Source of the DNA: Clostridia bacterium | GTDB taxonomy: Bacteria; Bacillota; Clostridia; Oscillospirales; Acutalibacteraceae | Reading direction: 5' to 3' | DNA length: 64,000 bases | NCBI GenBank assembly: GCA_017410605.1 | Contig: JAFQQN010000021.1 | Location: 62,001-126,000, forward strand | Shown here: one piece after another, positions 1 to 9,098 of the stretch | Layout of the letters: every line of letters starts with the position of its first letter | Position numbering within the stretch: position 1 is the first letter of the stretch | Notes under the pieces: generated by a model | The model's input: the letters and a program-made list of their open reading frames with translations, nothing else | What the model was told of the DNA's origin: nothing | The model's database searches: none | Program-made: the position numbers and the translations under genes

Positions 1-1
1 T

Positions 2-1999
2 TTTGCCGATATTCGCTTTAAAAATTCGGGCAAGGGTGAAAATATTGTTTCAAAATTTGGTAAGCTTAGTGTTGAAGAATTGGGTCTTGTTGCTAATAAA
101 CCCGATACCTGTGCTTTAGATTTTGCCATGCAATATCTTAAGGATAATGGAATGGATAAGCTAAGCACTTTTAGGGATATTAATTATTATTCAAGCAATA
201 AGTTTATGAATCTTGATATTTCTGCCGTAAGAAACCTTGAACTTATTGAAACAATGCGTGGTAAGTCTAAACGAGGCTCACTTCTTTGGGTTTTAGATAA
301 AACCCGTACACCTATGGGTAAAAGGCTTCTTAGAAGTTGGCTTGTTCAACCTCTTTTAAGTCCTACCGATATTTTGCTTAGGCAGAATGCCGTTGATGAA
401 ATATATTCTGATGCCTTTTTAAGGGGTGAAATGAGCGAATATATGACCGGCATTCACGATGTTGAAAGGCTTTTAACAAGAACCGTTTATGGAACGGCAA
501 CACCTAAAGAACTTCAAATTCTTTCTCACACAATTAGTCGCTTTGCCCCGATAAAACAGCTAATTTCAACCGTAAACAGCCGCCTTTTAAGGGAGCTTGA
601 GGGAAATATTGACACTTTAGAGGATGTTGCGAACCGCATAGACCAAACCCTTTGTGATGACCCGCCCAACAGTATGAAGGACGGAAAAATTATTCGCGAC
701 GGCTTCAACGCTGATGTTGATATGCTAAGAAGCGACCTTACAGGTGGTAAGGGTTATTTAATAGAAATTGAAAACGCCGAAAAGGAACGAACCGGCATTA
801 AAGCGCTCAAGGTTCGCTATAATAAGGTTTTCGGTTATTATATAGAGGTTCCGTCACAGTACGGCGACAAGGTTCCCGAAGACTACATAAGAAAGCAAAC
901 CTTAACAAATGCCGAGAGATATATTACCGACGAGCTTAAGGCACTTGAAGCGAGGGTGCTGGGTGCTAGTGAGCGCGTTGTTAAATTAGAGTTTGAGCTG
1001 TTCTGTCAGCTCAGAGAATTTGTTGCAGAAAATTTAGACAGAATTAAAAGAACTGCTACAGCTATTTCAAAGCTAGATGTACTTTGTTCTTTTGCAAAGG
1101 TTGCTGTTGAGCATAATTATTGCCGACCGGTTGTAAATAATGATGGTGCTTTAAGAATAACAAACGGCCGCCACCCTGTGGTTGAGACGGTTAGCAAGGT
1201 GCCATTTGTGGCTAATGATACTCTGTTAGATATGGAAGAAAACCGTTGTGCAATCATTACAGGCCCTAACATGGCCGGTAAATCAACCTTTATGCGCCAA
1301 GTGGCTCTTATAACAATTATGGCTCAAATGGGCTCTTTTGTTCCTGCCGAGTCGGCTACGGTTGGTATAACCGATGCGGTTTTTACCAGGGTTGGCGCTT
1401 CTGACGATTTGGCAACCGGCCAATCAACCTTTATGGTTGAAATGAGTGAGGTAGCATATATTTTAAAAAATGCTACCAAAAACAGCCTACTTATTTTAGA
1501 TGAAATTGGCAGAGGCACTTCAACCTTTGACGGAATGTCTATTGCCCGTGCGGTATTAGAGTTTGCCGCCGATAAGAAAAAACTAGGCGCAAAAACCCTG
1601 TTTGCTACACATTATCATGAGCTGACAAGTTTAGAACAAACCCTAAAAGGGGTTAAAAATTATAATATTGCAGTTAAAAAGCATGGGGATGACATTACCT
1701 TCCTTAGAAGAATAGTAAGGGGAGGGGCAGATGACAGCTATGGAATTGAGGTTGCAAAGCTTGCAGGGCTTCCAAACTCGGTTATTCAAAGGGCTAAAGC
1801 CGTTTTAAAAGAAATTGAAGCCGAGGGCATTGTTAAAAATATTACAGTAAGCAGTAACGAAGCTCTTCAGCTTCCCATAGGGGCTATGGAATATGACGGA
1901 ATTATAAACGAGCTTAAAACCTTAGATGTTAATGTTCTTACCCCCATTGAGGCCATGAGTTTTCTTTTTGATTTATCAAAGCGTGTTAAAGAGATTTAA
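2..1999 (+). CDS. mutS: DNA mismatch repair protein MutS (5' end outside window)
   Basis: MutS recognises base mismatches and small loops and recruits MutL. The reading frame is open from base 2, so the N-terminal mismatch-binding part lies upstream of the window and no true start can be given; the TTG at 80 is internal. Visible are the core and clamp (sequence up to about base 1100) and the ABC-type ATPase with Walker A GPNMAGKST (from base 1262), the Walker B region with LILDEIGRGTSTFDG and the ATHYHEL segment. The C-terminal helix-turn-helix (SYGIEVAKLAGLP) is present. The gene is followed after 23 nt by mutL, the usual Firmicutes mutSL order. Identity is secure; only the N-terminus is missing. 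Confidence 0.97.
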   Translation, partial: FADIRFKNSGKGENIVSKFGKLSVEELGLVANKPDTCALDFAMQYLKDNGMDKLSTFRDINYYSSNKFMNLDISAVRNLELIETMRGKSKRGSLLWVLDKTRTPMGKRLLRSWLVQPLLSPTDILLRQNAVDEIYSDAFLRGEMSEYMTGIHDVERLLTRTVYGTATPKELQILSHTISRFAPIKQLISTVNSRLLRELEGNIDTLEDVANRIDQTLCDDPPNSMKDGKIIRDGFNADVDMLRSDLTGGKGYLIEIENAEKERTGIKALKVRYNKVFGYYIEVPSQYGDKVPEDYIRKQTLTNAERYITDELKALEARVLGASERVVKLEFELFCQLREFVAENLDRIKRTATAISKLDVLCSFAKVAVEHNYCRPVVNNDGALRITNGRHPVVETVSKVPFVANDTLLDMEENRCAIITGPNMAGKSTFMRQVALITIMAQMGSFVPAESATVGITDAVFTRVGASDDLATGQSTFMVEMSEVAYILKNATKNSLLILDEIGRGTSTFDGMSIARAVLEFAADKKKLGAKTLFATHYHELTSLEQTLKGVKNYNIAVKKHGDDITFLRRIVRGGADDSYGIEVAKLAGLPNSVIQRAKAVLKEIEAEGIVKNITVSSNEALQLPIGAMEYDGIINELKTLDVNVLTPIEAMSFLFDLSKRVKEI

Positions 2000-2022
2000 T
2001 TAATTTTCAGGAGGTGTGAAAA

Positions 2023-4017
2023 GTGGTCGAAATTAAGGTACTACCAAAAGAAATTGCAGAGCTTATTGCGGCAGGTGAGGTGGTTGAAAGACCGGCATCT
2101 GTTATTAAAGAGCTTGTTGAAAACTCTGTTGACGCTGGGGCCACCCAGGTAACGGTTGAAATTTCTAACGGCGGTATAACATATATGCGTGTTACAGATA
2201 ACGGCTGTGGAATTTCTAAAGACCAGGTTTCAACCGCTTTTTTACGCCACGCAACAAGTAAAATTAAAAAGGCGGAGGACTTAGATTCTATTTTCACTCT
2301 GGGCTTTAGGGGTGAAGCTTTGGCATCTGTTGCCGCTGTTTCAAGGGTAGAGCTTATGACCTCTACCGGAAGTGAAGAGTTTGGTGTTGGTTATACCATC
2401 GAGGGCGGTGTTCCGGGCAAAATAGAAGAAATTGGTTGCCCAAAGGGCACAACAATAATTATAAGGGATCTTTTTTATAATGTCCCCGCTCGAATGAAAT
2501 TCCTAAAAAAGGATATAACCGAGGCCAATACAGTTGCCGCTGTTATGGATAGAATTGCACTTTCTCACCCCGAAATTGCTTTTAAGTTTATTCGTGATGG
2601 TAAAAATGTTATGTCCTCTCCCGGCGACGGAAAGCTTAAATCTGCTATTTATTCTGTGCTGGGAAGAGAGTTTTCTTCAGGTCTTGTTCCCTTAGAATAT
2701 TCTGAAGAGAATGTGACTGCTGAAGGGTTTGTTTGTCAGCCCTCCAGGTGCCGTCCTAACAGAAACGGTCAGTTCTTCTTCCTTAACGGAAGATATATAA
2801 AATCGGGTACGGTTTCGGCCGCGTTAGACCAGGCTTATAAAAATTCAAGTATGGTAGGAAAGTTTCCTGCGGCGGTTATTAACCTTATTGTGCCGCCCGG
2901 TACGGTAGATGTTAATGTTCACCCCACAAAGACCGAGGTTCGTTTTTCACAAGAACGAAAAATATTCGATGTTGTTTACCGCGGTGCAAAACAGGCAATT
3001 TTACTAGGTGATAAAAGGCCTGAATTAAAGCTACCTAAAAAAGAAGCTATTAATCCATTTTTTAGTGATGAAAGGTTTGTTCAAATAAAGCAGAACCTTT
3101 TAGATAATACAGAAGAAAAAAACAACTCAAATACCGTTACAGAAAAAAAGAACAATGAGAAAAGTAATATATTCTATTCTGCCGGTTTTGATGATAATAC
3201 CCAAGGCTCTTCGGTTTTAAAAAGCAGTGATATCAGCGTGTTTGAAAAGCCTGCGTTTAATAAGGCCGAGGAAAGCGCTGCTTTTAAAAACAATACCGAG
3301 AATAATAAAGTTAAGGCTAATGTAGATATTGAATTTGAGGTTATCGAGCCTGAAAAACCGATTAATAATACCTTTGAGAAAAAGACACAAGATGTTAAGA
3401 AAGAAACTGTTACCAAAGCACCCAAGGTAGATTATTCCACAGGTTTAGACCTTTCAGCTCTTTCCTATGTTGGTGAGGTTTTCGGTACATATATTTTAGT
3501 GAGTTTAGAAAACACACTTTATTTTATAGATAAACACGCTGCTCACGAGCGTATTAATTTTGAACGCTTGAAGTCGAAGCTTGATATTCAAAGTCAGGTG
3601 CTTTTATCTCCTATTAGTGTAAGTCTTATGAGAGAAGAGTACTCAGCTGTTGTAACAAATCTTACCCTTTTAGAGCAGTGTGGCTTTATTGTAGAGGATT
3701 TTGGCGACGGCGCGGTAATTGTAAGGGCTGTCCCTTCAATTTTAGATAATGTTGATATTTCCTCACTTATAAGGGAAATTGCCGAAAATCTTATTGTAAA
3801 AGGCTCGGCCATAAGTGACAGAATAGATGATATTCTTCACAGTATAGCCTGTAAATCGGCAATTAAGGCAGGGTATATTACTTCTAAAGAAGAGCAAATT
3901 AACCTTGCTGTTAAGGTTCTTTCCGATAAACGGTTAATGTATTGTCCCCACGGTCGGCCCATAGCCTTCCAAATGAAAAAATCCCAAATTGAAAAGCAGT
4001 TCGGGAGGATAGTTTAA
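2023..4017 (+). CDS. mutL: DNA mismatch repair protein MutL, endonuclease type
   Basis: MutL couples mismatch recognition by MutS to strand removal. The GTG start follows AGGAGGTG. The N-terminal GHKL ATPase shows ENSVDAG (E33, N34), DNGCGI and GFRGEAL. A low-complexity, Lys/Asn/Glu-rich linker (about residues 350-470) leads to the C-terminal dimerisation and nuclease domain. That domain carries DKHAAHERINFE from residue 503, the variant of the DQHAxxERxxxE metal-binding motif typical of MutL with its own nicking activity, plus ACKSAIKAG and CPHGRP. This fits an organism without MutH/Dam-directed repair. At 664 aa the length is normal. Its stop codon is immediately followed by the miaA start, so the two are probably translationally coupled. 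Confidence 0.97.
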   Translation: MVEIKVLPKEIAELIAAGEVVERPASVIKELVENSVDAGATQVTVEISNGGITYMRVTDNGCGISKDQVSTAFLRHATSKIKKAEDLDSIFTLGFRGEALASVAAVSRVELMTSTGSEEFGVGYTIEGGVPGKIEEIGCPKGTTIIIRDLFYNVPARMKFLKKDITEANTVAAVMDRIALSHPEIAFKFIRDGKNVMSSPGDGKLKSAIYSVLGREFSSGLVPLEYSEENVTAEGFVCQPSRCRPNRNGQFFFLNGRYIKSGTVSAALDQAYKNSSMVGKFPAAVINLIVPPGTVDVNVHPTKTEVRFSQERKIFDVVYRGAKQAILLGDKRPELKLPKKEAINPFFSDERFVQIKQNLLDNTEEKNNSNTVTEKKNNEKSNIFYSAGFDDNTQGSSVLKSSDISVFEKPAFNKAEESAAFKNNTENNKVKANVDIEFEVIEPEKPINNTFEKKTQDVKKETVTKAPKVDYSTGLDLSALSYVGEVFGTYILVSLENTLYFIDKHAAHERINFERLKSKLDIQSQVLLSPISVSLMREEYSAVVTNLTLLEQCGFIVEDFGDGAVIVRAVPSILDNVDISSLIREIAENLIVKGSAISDRIDDILHSIACKSAIKAGYITSKEEQINLAVKVLSDKRLMYCPHGRPIAFQMKKSQIEKQFGRIV

Positions 4018-4953
4018 TTGAATACCAGTGACAAAAAAACTGTGATTTATGTTGTGGGGCCTACTGCTTCGGGCAAAACGGGGCTTTCGATTGCTCTTGC
4101 CAAAGAGCTTTCGGCTACGGTTATTTGCGGAGATTCTATGCAGATTTATAAAGATATGCCCATTGCTACTGCCGCCCCAACTAATGAAGAAAAACAAGAT
4201 GTACCGCATCTTATGTTTGAATTTTTATCACCTGAGGAAAGCTTTTCGGTATCTCAGTATGTTAATTTAGCTAAGAAAAATATTTCACAGCTTCATAGCG
4301 ATGGGGTGCTTCCAATGGTGGTTGGGGGAACGGGGCTATATATAAGCTCCCTTTCTGAGAATATTCTTTTTGGCGAAGAAACATACGACCAAGGCTTTAG
4401 AATAAAACTTGAAGAAAGAATGAACCAATCAGGTTTAGCCTCACTTTACACTGAACTTGAAAAAATTGACCCGGAAAGCGCTGCTAAAATTTCTGAAAAT
4501 GATGCAAAAAGAATTTTAAGGGCCTTAGAGGTTTATTACCTGACCGGTGAAACAATGACTCAAAGAATAATAAACTCCCGCCTTGAGGGGGAAATTTATA
4601 ATAATGTTTTTATAGGCGTAACTTATAAAGATAGGGAAAAGCTTTACGAGAGAATTAATAAAAGGGTAGACCTTATGGTAGAAAATGGGTTGGTTTTAGA
4701 GGCTGAAAAATATTTTGGCCAAGGCTATAAAACCTCTGCTCAGGCTATAGGTCATAAAGAACTGTTTCCCTTTTTTGATGGAACGGCTTCTTTAGAAGAG
4801 TGCATTGAACACCTTAAAATGCAAACCAGAAGATACGCTAAAAGACAGCTAACCTGGTTTAATAAGAATAAAAATATTCATTGGATTTATATGGACGAAG
4901 AAGAGGACCCGCTATATAGGGCCTTAGAATTTATTAAAGCTAGAGTGAGGTAA
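4018..4953 (+). CDS. miaA: tRNA dimethylallyltransferase
   Basis: MiaA transfers the dimethylallyl group from DMAPP to N6 of adenosine 37 in tRNAs that read codons starting with U. The protein has the P-loop GPTASGKT (residues 14-21), the DSMQIYKDMPIATAAP segment that binds the tRNA and substrate, the GGTGLYI motif and the C-terminal QTRRYAKRQLTWFN signature. At 311 aa it is full length. The start is TTG at 4018, directly after the mutL stop, with GGGAGGAT in the end of mutL as ribosome binding site. The mutS-mutL-miaA order is common in Clostridia. The IPP/DMAPP pathway enzymes ispA and dxs are also in this window (50765-53527). Confidence 0.96.
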   Translation: MNTSDKKTVIYVVGPTASGKTGLSIALAKELSATVICGDSMQIYKDMPIATAAPTNEEKQDVPHLMFEFLSPEESFSVSQYVNLAKKNISQLHSDGVLPMVVGGTGLYISSLSENILFGEETYDQGFRIKLEERMNQSGLASLYTELEKIDPESAAKISENDAKRILRALEVYYLTGETMTQRIINSRLEGEIYNNVFIGVTYKDREKLYERINKRVDLMVENGLVLEAEKYFGQGYKTSAQAIGHKELFPFFDGTASLEECIEHLKMQTRRYAKRQLTWFNKNKNIHWIYMDEEEDPLYRALEFIKARVR

Positions 4954-4956
4954 AAT

Positions 4957-6165
4957 ATGAATAAGGGAGCAACCTTTATTAAAATTTTTATTTCTGTTTT
5001 GGTACTTGCCTTTTTAGGCTATCAAACCTACTCTGTTATTTATAAACCTATAACCACCGCTACGGCAGTTTATTACGACGCTTTTAAGGGTATAGATATT
5101 AACGGTTATTTTGTCAGAGAGGAAAAACTAATAGATTATACCGCAACAGGCAACGAGCGTTATGTAGCCAAAGAGGGCGAAAAGGTTTCAAAGGACGGGG
5201 TTGTTGCAGAGGTTTATTCTGACAGCACTACTGCCGCCGCTTATTCAAGAGCGGAAGAACTAGAGCAACAAATTGCCACCTTGAAAACAATGAACTCTGT
5301 CAGCGACCCTTCTTCGGTAGATTTGGCTACCATTGGTGGTAAAATTAAAAAGCAATATACTCAGTATTTGTTTTCGGCCGATAATGGGGGTTTTTTAAGT
5401 TCCGATACCGTTGCAAATGAGCTTTTAATTCAAATGAACAGAAAACAGGTTCTTACAGGTGAGGTTCAGGGCTTTGATTCAATGATAACCTCTCTTGAAG
5501 CAGAACTAACAAAGGTGAAAAACGGGCTGGGCGCACCAATAAACACAATTAAGGCAGAGGCATCGGGCTTCTTTGTGTCTAATATTGACGGCTTTGAAGC
5601 TATTTTAAATATTAACAATATTGACAATTTTGATACTACCATATTTGATAAACTCAGTTCCGCTAAGCCGGGCAACGGTTTTGGAAAAATTGTAACCAGT
5701 TATGATTGGTTTATTGTGTCAAAAATGACAGGCGACGATTATCTTCGTTTTTCTCAAGGAGATTCGGTGATTTTAAAAACCACCATTGAAGGCTCAGAGG
5801 AGCTCAGTGCTACCGTTTATAAAATTAATGTAGATGAAAATAAAAACGAAGCAGCTGTGATTTTTTCTTGTAATATTATGAACGGCAATATTGCCGTAAC
5901 CCGAAACGCTAAAATGACCGTTGTTACAGAAAGCTATTCGGGTATTCGTATAAGCAATAAGGCTATAAGAGTGGTTAACGGGCAGACAGGTGTTTATATA
6001 ATTCAAGGTTCTATTGTTAAATTCAGGCCTGTAGAAATTATTTATACTACAGAAACATTTTCCCTTTGCAAGAGGGATGAAAATAATCTTTCAGAAGCAA
6101 TACGCCTTTATGATGAGGTTATTGAGAAAGGAAAAAATCTTTATGACGGAAAATATATTAACTAG
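4957..6165 (+). CDS. HlyD-like membrane-anchored protein
   Basis: A single N-terminal membrane segment (about residues 7-27) precedes a long extracytoplasmic part. The sequence reads like a membrane-fusion/adaptor protein: a beta/lipoyl-type stretch around residues 50-90 (VAKEGEKVSKDGVVAEVYSD), a helical coiled-coil-like region around 95-190, a second half-motif (EASGFFVSNIDGFE) and a C-terminal beta-rich part with a PVEIIYT-like end. It begins 3 nt after miaA and its last 23 nt overlap yggS, so it belongs to the same transcript. No RND, ABC or MacB partner lies next to it. The precise role is unknown; the setting among division genes suggests an envelope function (inference). Confidence 0.7.
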   Translation: MNKGATFIKIFISVLVLAFLGYQTYSVIYKPITTATAVYYDAFKGIDINGYFVREEKLIDYTATGNERYVAKEGEKVSKDGVVAEVYSDSTTAAAYSRAEELEQQIATLKTMNSVSDPSSVDLATIGGKIKKQYTQYLFSADNGGFLSSDTVANELLIQMNRKQVLTGEVQGFDSMITSLEAELTKVKNGLGAPINTIKAEASGFFVSNIDGFEAILNINNIDNFDTTIFDKLSSAKPGNGFGKIVTSYDWFIVSKMTGDDYLRFSQGDSVILKTTIEGSEELSATVYKINVDENKNEAAVIFSCNIMNGNIAVTRNAKMTVVTESYSGIRISNKAIRVVNGQTGVYIIQGSIVKFRPVEIIYTTETFSLCKRDENNLSEAIRLYDEVIEKGKNLYDGKYIN

Positions 6166-6889
6166 CTCACCTTTTTCTATAGAAGAAAGAAAGAAAATTT
6201 TTGACCAAAATTATTCTGATATTAAAAGAAGAGTAGAGGCGGCGGCTTTAAAAAGCGGTCGAACCTTTAAAGATATAAATATTCTTGCCGCCACAAAAAC
6301 AATTGATGTCCAGGTTATAAATTATGCCATAAATAGTGGCATTATGCTTATAGGCGAAAACAGAGTTCAAGAGTTTCTTTCTAAAGAGGATTCATTAGAA
6401 ACGAATGCTGAAAGGCATTTTATAGGTCATCTTCAAAGTAATAAGGCAAAGGATATTGTTGGAAAGGTTTCGCTTATTCATTCCGTTCATTCTGTAAAGT
6501 TGGCAAAGGTAATAAGCGATATTAGCCTTAAAAAGGGTATAGTTACAGAAATTTTGTTAGAAGTTAATATAGGCAATGAAGATAGTAAAAGTGGTTTTTC
6601 AAAATATGAAGTGGTTAATGCCGTCACCGAAATTTCAAAATTAGAGGGAGTTTTTGTTAAAGGTTTAATGGCAATACCGCCTATTTGTGAAAATAGTGAA
6701 AAAAATAGGCCATATTTTAAAGAAATGTGCAATCTATTCCTTGACATTAGAGGTAAAAAAATAGATAATAGTAGTATGGATATTTTGTCGATGGGAATGT
6801 CCGATGATTTTGATGTAGCCATCGAAGAGGGTGCAAATATGGTTCGTATAGGCACCTCACTTTTTGGAAAAAGATTTTATAATATCTAG
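6143..6889 (+). CDS. yggS: YggS/PROSC-family PLP-binding protein
   Basis: YggS-type proteins bind pyridoxal 5'-phosphate without known catalysis and help PLP and amino-acid homeostasis; in Firmicutes the gene (ylmE) sits in the division cluster. The fold signature is present: ILAATKT with the candidate PLP lysine K52, IGENRVQEF, HFIGHLQSNK, LIHSVHS, a GLMAIPP segment, SMGMSDDFDVAIEEGANMVRIGTSLFG at the C-terminus (phosphate-binding Ser/Gly residues). I place the start at the ATG at 6143, preceded by GAGAAAGGA, rather than at 6077 deep inside the previous gene. This gives 248 aa, the family length, and still leaves a 23-nt overlap with the HlyD-like gene. Confidence 0.93.
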   Translation: MTENILTSSPFSIEERKKIFDQNYSDIKRRVEAAALKSGRTFKDINILAATKTIDVQVINYAINSGIMLIGENRVQEFLSKEDSLETNAERHFIGHLQSNKAKDIVGKVSLIHSVHSVKLAKVISDISLKKGIVTEILLEVNIGNEDSKSGFSKYEVVNAVTEISKLEGVFVKGLMAIPPICENSEKNRPYFKEMCNLFLDIRGKKIDNSSMDILSMGMSDDFDVAIEEGANMVRIGTSLFGKRFYNI

Positions 6890-6900
6890 GAGGTATTATT

Positions 6901-7398
6901 ATGGCTTTAAAAGATGTTTTTGGTAAAATGTTCAGTGTCCCAAGTGAGGACGATTATGAGGATGAGTATTATGAGGAAAGCGGTTCTGTTTTTGATGATG
7001 ACGAGGTAGCCGAAGAAGAGGTAAAACCTGCTTCTACGCCAAAGGCAACCAAGAAGTCAGATTTTGGCGGTTTATTTTCTAAAGCTTCTACTAAGGCAGA
7101 GGCAGCAGAGGGTTCTCAAATTCAGGTGGTTCTTGTTAAGCCAACAAGCTTTGAAGAAGCTACCGAGGTTGCAAAGCACCTTTGTCAGCGCAAGACGGTT
7201 GTTCTTAACCTTGAAACTGCCAATCGCGAAACCTCGCGCCGTTTGTTAGACTTTTTGGCCGGCACAGCCTTTGCAGTGGGTGGAAACATTAAGCGTGTTG
7301 CAAACAGCACATATATTATTGCTCCCGGTAATGTTAACCTTTTAGGTGAGCTTATTGGCTCTGATATTGCTGAGGCAGGGGAAAGCTATTTTGGTTAA
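6901..7398 (+). CDS. sepF: Cell division protein SepF
   Basis: SepF tethers FtsZ filaments to the membrane and shapes the septal ring in Gram-positive bacteria. The N-terminal short amphipathic segment (MALKDVFGKMF) would be the membrane anchor. An acidic linker of many Asp/Glu follows (residues 17-45). The C-terminal SepF domain (about 75-160) has the typical TSFEEATEVAKHL, VVLNLE, RRLLDFLAGTAFAVGG and TYIIAP stretches. At 165 aa it is of usual length. The start follows TAGGAGGT. It lies between yggS and ylmH, the standard order of this cluster. Confidence 0.96.
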   Translation: MALKDVFGKMFSVPSEDDYEDEYYEESGSVFDDDEVAEEEVKPASTPKATKKSDFGGLFSKASTKAEAAEGSQIQVVLVKPTSFEEATEVAKHLCQRKTVVLNLETANRETSRRLLDFLAGTAFAVGGNIKRVANSTYIIAPGNVNLLGELIGSDIAEAGESYFG

Positions 7399-7402
7399 TT
7401 AA

Positions 7403-8146
7403 GTGGAAGACAATAAAAAGCTAATTGTTGCCAAGGCTGAAGATGCTTTACGAATATGCAACCAAAAAAACATTCCTAAATTTGTTGGTTTCTTAAGTCC
7501 GTCTGAGGCGGCTGTAATTTCTTCATCTATAAAAAACGATGTTTTTTACGGTGGCTATCCTACGGCAGAAAGAACGGTGTTCGGCGCCTTGCCCGATTAT
7601 TTAGAGGGACAGTTTTCTGCCTTCCCAATAATTGCTATTGAGGTTTGCTACAACAAAAAATACAGTTTATCTCATAGAGATGTTTTAGGGGCGCTAATGT
7701 CGGCGGGGGTCGAGCGTAGCACTGTTGGCGATATTATTATTGCGCCGGGGTGTGCAGTGGTTTTTGTGCTTGAAGATATTGCCGGATATTTTATAGAACA
7801 GGTTACAAAAATTAAAAATGTTGGTGTGGTCTTAAAAAGGCTAGAGAGTATTGAGGACTTAGATATAATCAATAACCCCAAAACCGAAGAAATAACGTTT
7901 ACGGTTTCCTCGCTAAGGTTAGATGCAATTATAAGCGCCCTTACAGGTATAGGCAGAAACAAGGCAGAGCAAACGGTTGAGGAAGGCCAGGTGTTTGTTA
8001 ATTCTTTTGAGGTTAATAAGCCAACAAAAAAGATAAACATAGGCGATGTTATTACAGTAAGAAAGTTTGGTAAGTTTAAAATTACCCAAACAGGTAATGT
8101 GTCAAAAAAAGGCCGGGAAATTGTTTCGGCAGAAAAATATATTTAA
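7403..8146 (+). CDS. ylmH: YlmH-family S4 RNA-binding protein
   Basis: YlmH is the S4-domain protein of the Firmicutes division cluster; recent work on the family links it to rescue of stalled large ribosomal subunits, and the older view was a role in division. The N-terminal two thirds are the YlmH-specific part (KFVGFLSPSEA, GYPTAERTVFGALP, SHRDVLGALMSAGVERSTVGDI). The C-terminal S4 domain starts near residue 172 (SLRLDAIISALTGIGRNKAE, GQVFVNS, GDVITVRKFGKFKI). The start is GTG at 7403, 4 nt after the sepF stop, with only a weak ribosome binding site inside sepF, so translational coupling is likely. Confidence 0.93.
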   Translation: MEDNKKLIVAKAEDALRICNQKNIPKFVGFLSPSEAAVISSSIKNDVFYGGYPTAERTVFGALPDYLEGQFSAFPIIAIEVCYNKKYSLSHRDVLGALMSAGVERSTVGDIIIAPGCAVVFVLEDIAGYFIEQVTKIKNVGVVLKRLESIEDLDIINNPKTEEITFTVSSLRLDAIISALTGIGRNKAEQTVEEGQVFVNSFEVNKPTKKINIGDVITVRKFGKFKITQTGNVSKKGREIVSAEKYI

Positions 8147-8162
8147 TTGGAGGAGACTTATT

Positions 8163-8990
8163 ATGCATAATGGCGAATACATAAGAACAGTCAAATTTGA
8201 TAAAGCTATGAGGGGTTACAACGTAGAAGATGTTGATACCTTTTTAGACGAAGTTGCCGAAGATGTTGATAAGCTTATTGAACAAAATAGAGCCTTAAGT
8301 GAGCGCTTGGCACAGGCTACAAAACAGCTTCAGTCTAATTCTGAGGCTACAACTGTTGCCGCCCCTGTTATTGATAATTCGGGAAGCATTGAACAGGTGC
8401 AGTCAATTTTGGTTAGCGCACAGCGTTTTTCTGACCAGATAATTAATGAGGCTAATGAAAAGGCCGCAAGTATTCTTAACGAGGCTAATACAAAGGCCAA
8501 AGAAATTGATGAAAAGGTTGGTGCTGTTTTAACAGCCTTCGAAAAAGACATTGCAGAGCGCAAGGCTAATGCAGATGCTCAGGTAAATAAAATGCTCAGC
8601 GATGCCGCAATAAAATCTGAGGGTATTATTACAGCCGCACACGATAGCGTAGCACGTCAACAGCTTCTTTTTGATAAGCTTAAGGTTGAGGTTTCAGAAT
8701 TTAAGAAGAAGCTTTTTGATAACCATAAACAACAGCTGGAGGTTCTTCAAAAATTCCCCGACAGTGTACCTTACGACCCGGAACGCGCTGCTAAGGCAGT
8801 GGAGTTTGTTGCAGACAGCGAACCGGAATTCCGCGATTTTCTTCCCGATGTTCCGTCAGATATAAGCAGTACCAGCAAGGAAGAGGAAAACCTTGAACAG
8901 ACAGAGCAACCGGTAGAACAAGTGGAAGCCGCTGAAGAGGTTCAGGCCGAGCTTACCTTCGTTGGTGAAGAGGAAGGCGCAGAGGTTTAA
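8163..8990 (+). CDS. divIVA: DivIVA-family septum/pole protein
   Basis: DivIVA recognises negatively curved membrane at septa and poles and recruits other proteins. The N-terminal lipid-binding domain is clear (VKFDKAMRGYNVEDVDTFLDEV, residues about 10-31). It is followed by coiled coil (residues about 35-70 and 85-200, Ala/Glu/Lys-rich heptads) and an acidic Glu/Val-rich tail. I use the ATG at 8163 after GGAGGAGAC, giving 275 aa; an in-frame upstream extension into ylmH is not part of the gene. It is the last gene of the yggS-sepF-ylmH-divIVA run and is followed by a terminator-like hairpin. Confidence 0.95.
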   Translation: MHNGEYIRTVKFDKAMRGYNVEDVDTFLDEVAEDVDKLIEQNRALSERLAQATKQLQSNSEATTVAAPVIDNSGSIEQVQSILVSAQRFSDQIINEANEKAASILNEANTKAKEIDEKVGAVLTAFEKDIAERKANADAQVNKMLSDAAIKSEGIITAAHDSVARQQLLFDKLKVEVSEFKKKLFDNHKQQLEVLQKFPDSVPYDPERAAKAVEFVADSEPEFRDFLPDVPSDISSTSKEEENLEQTEQPVEQVEAAEEVQAELTFVGEEEGAEV

Positions 8991-8994
8991 TATT

Positions 8995-9038
8995 AATAAT
9001 CCGATCGGATTTTGCCCGGTCGGATTATTCGTGGTTTT
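8995..9038 (+). terminator. Rho-independent terminator after divIVA
   Basis: A 14-bp stem with one G-T pair is formed by 8995-9008 and 9016-9029 with a 7-nt loop. A short T run follows only after 4 nt (9034-9038), so efficiency may be partial. It separates the division cluster from ileS. Confidence 0.7.
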
Positions 9039-9098
9039 TAATGAAGTAATTTTTTCGGTATTCAACCGTTTTTATATTTAAATGAAAGGGACTTTTCA

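Noticed and set aside
6077..6142. Longer N-terminus for yggS
   Set aside because: The extra 22 residues lie inside the preceding gene, lack a ribosome binding site and are not in the family.
8991..9098. Possible T-box leader before ileS
   Set aside because: Only 108 nt are available, mostly taken by the divIVA terminator hairpin; no T-box motif or specifier stem is visible.
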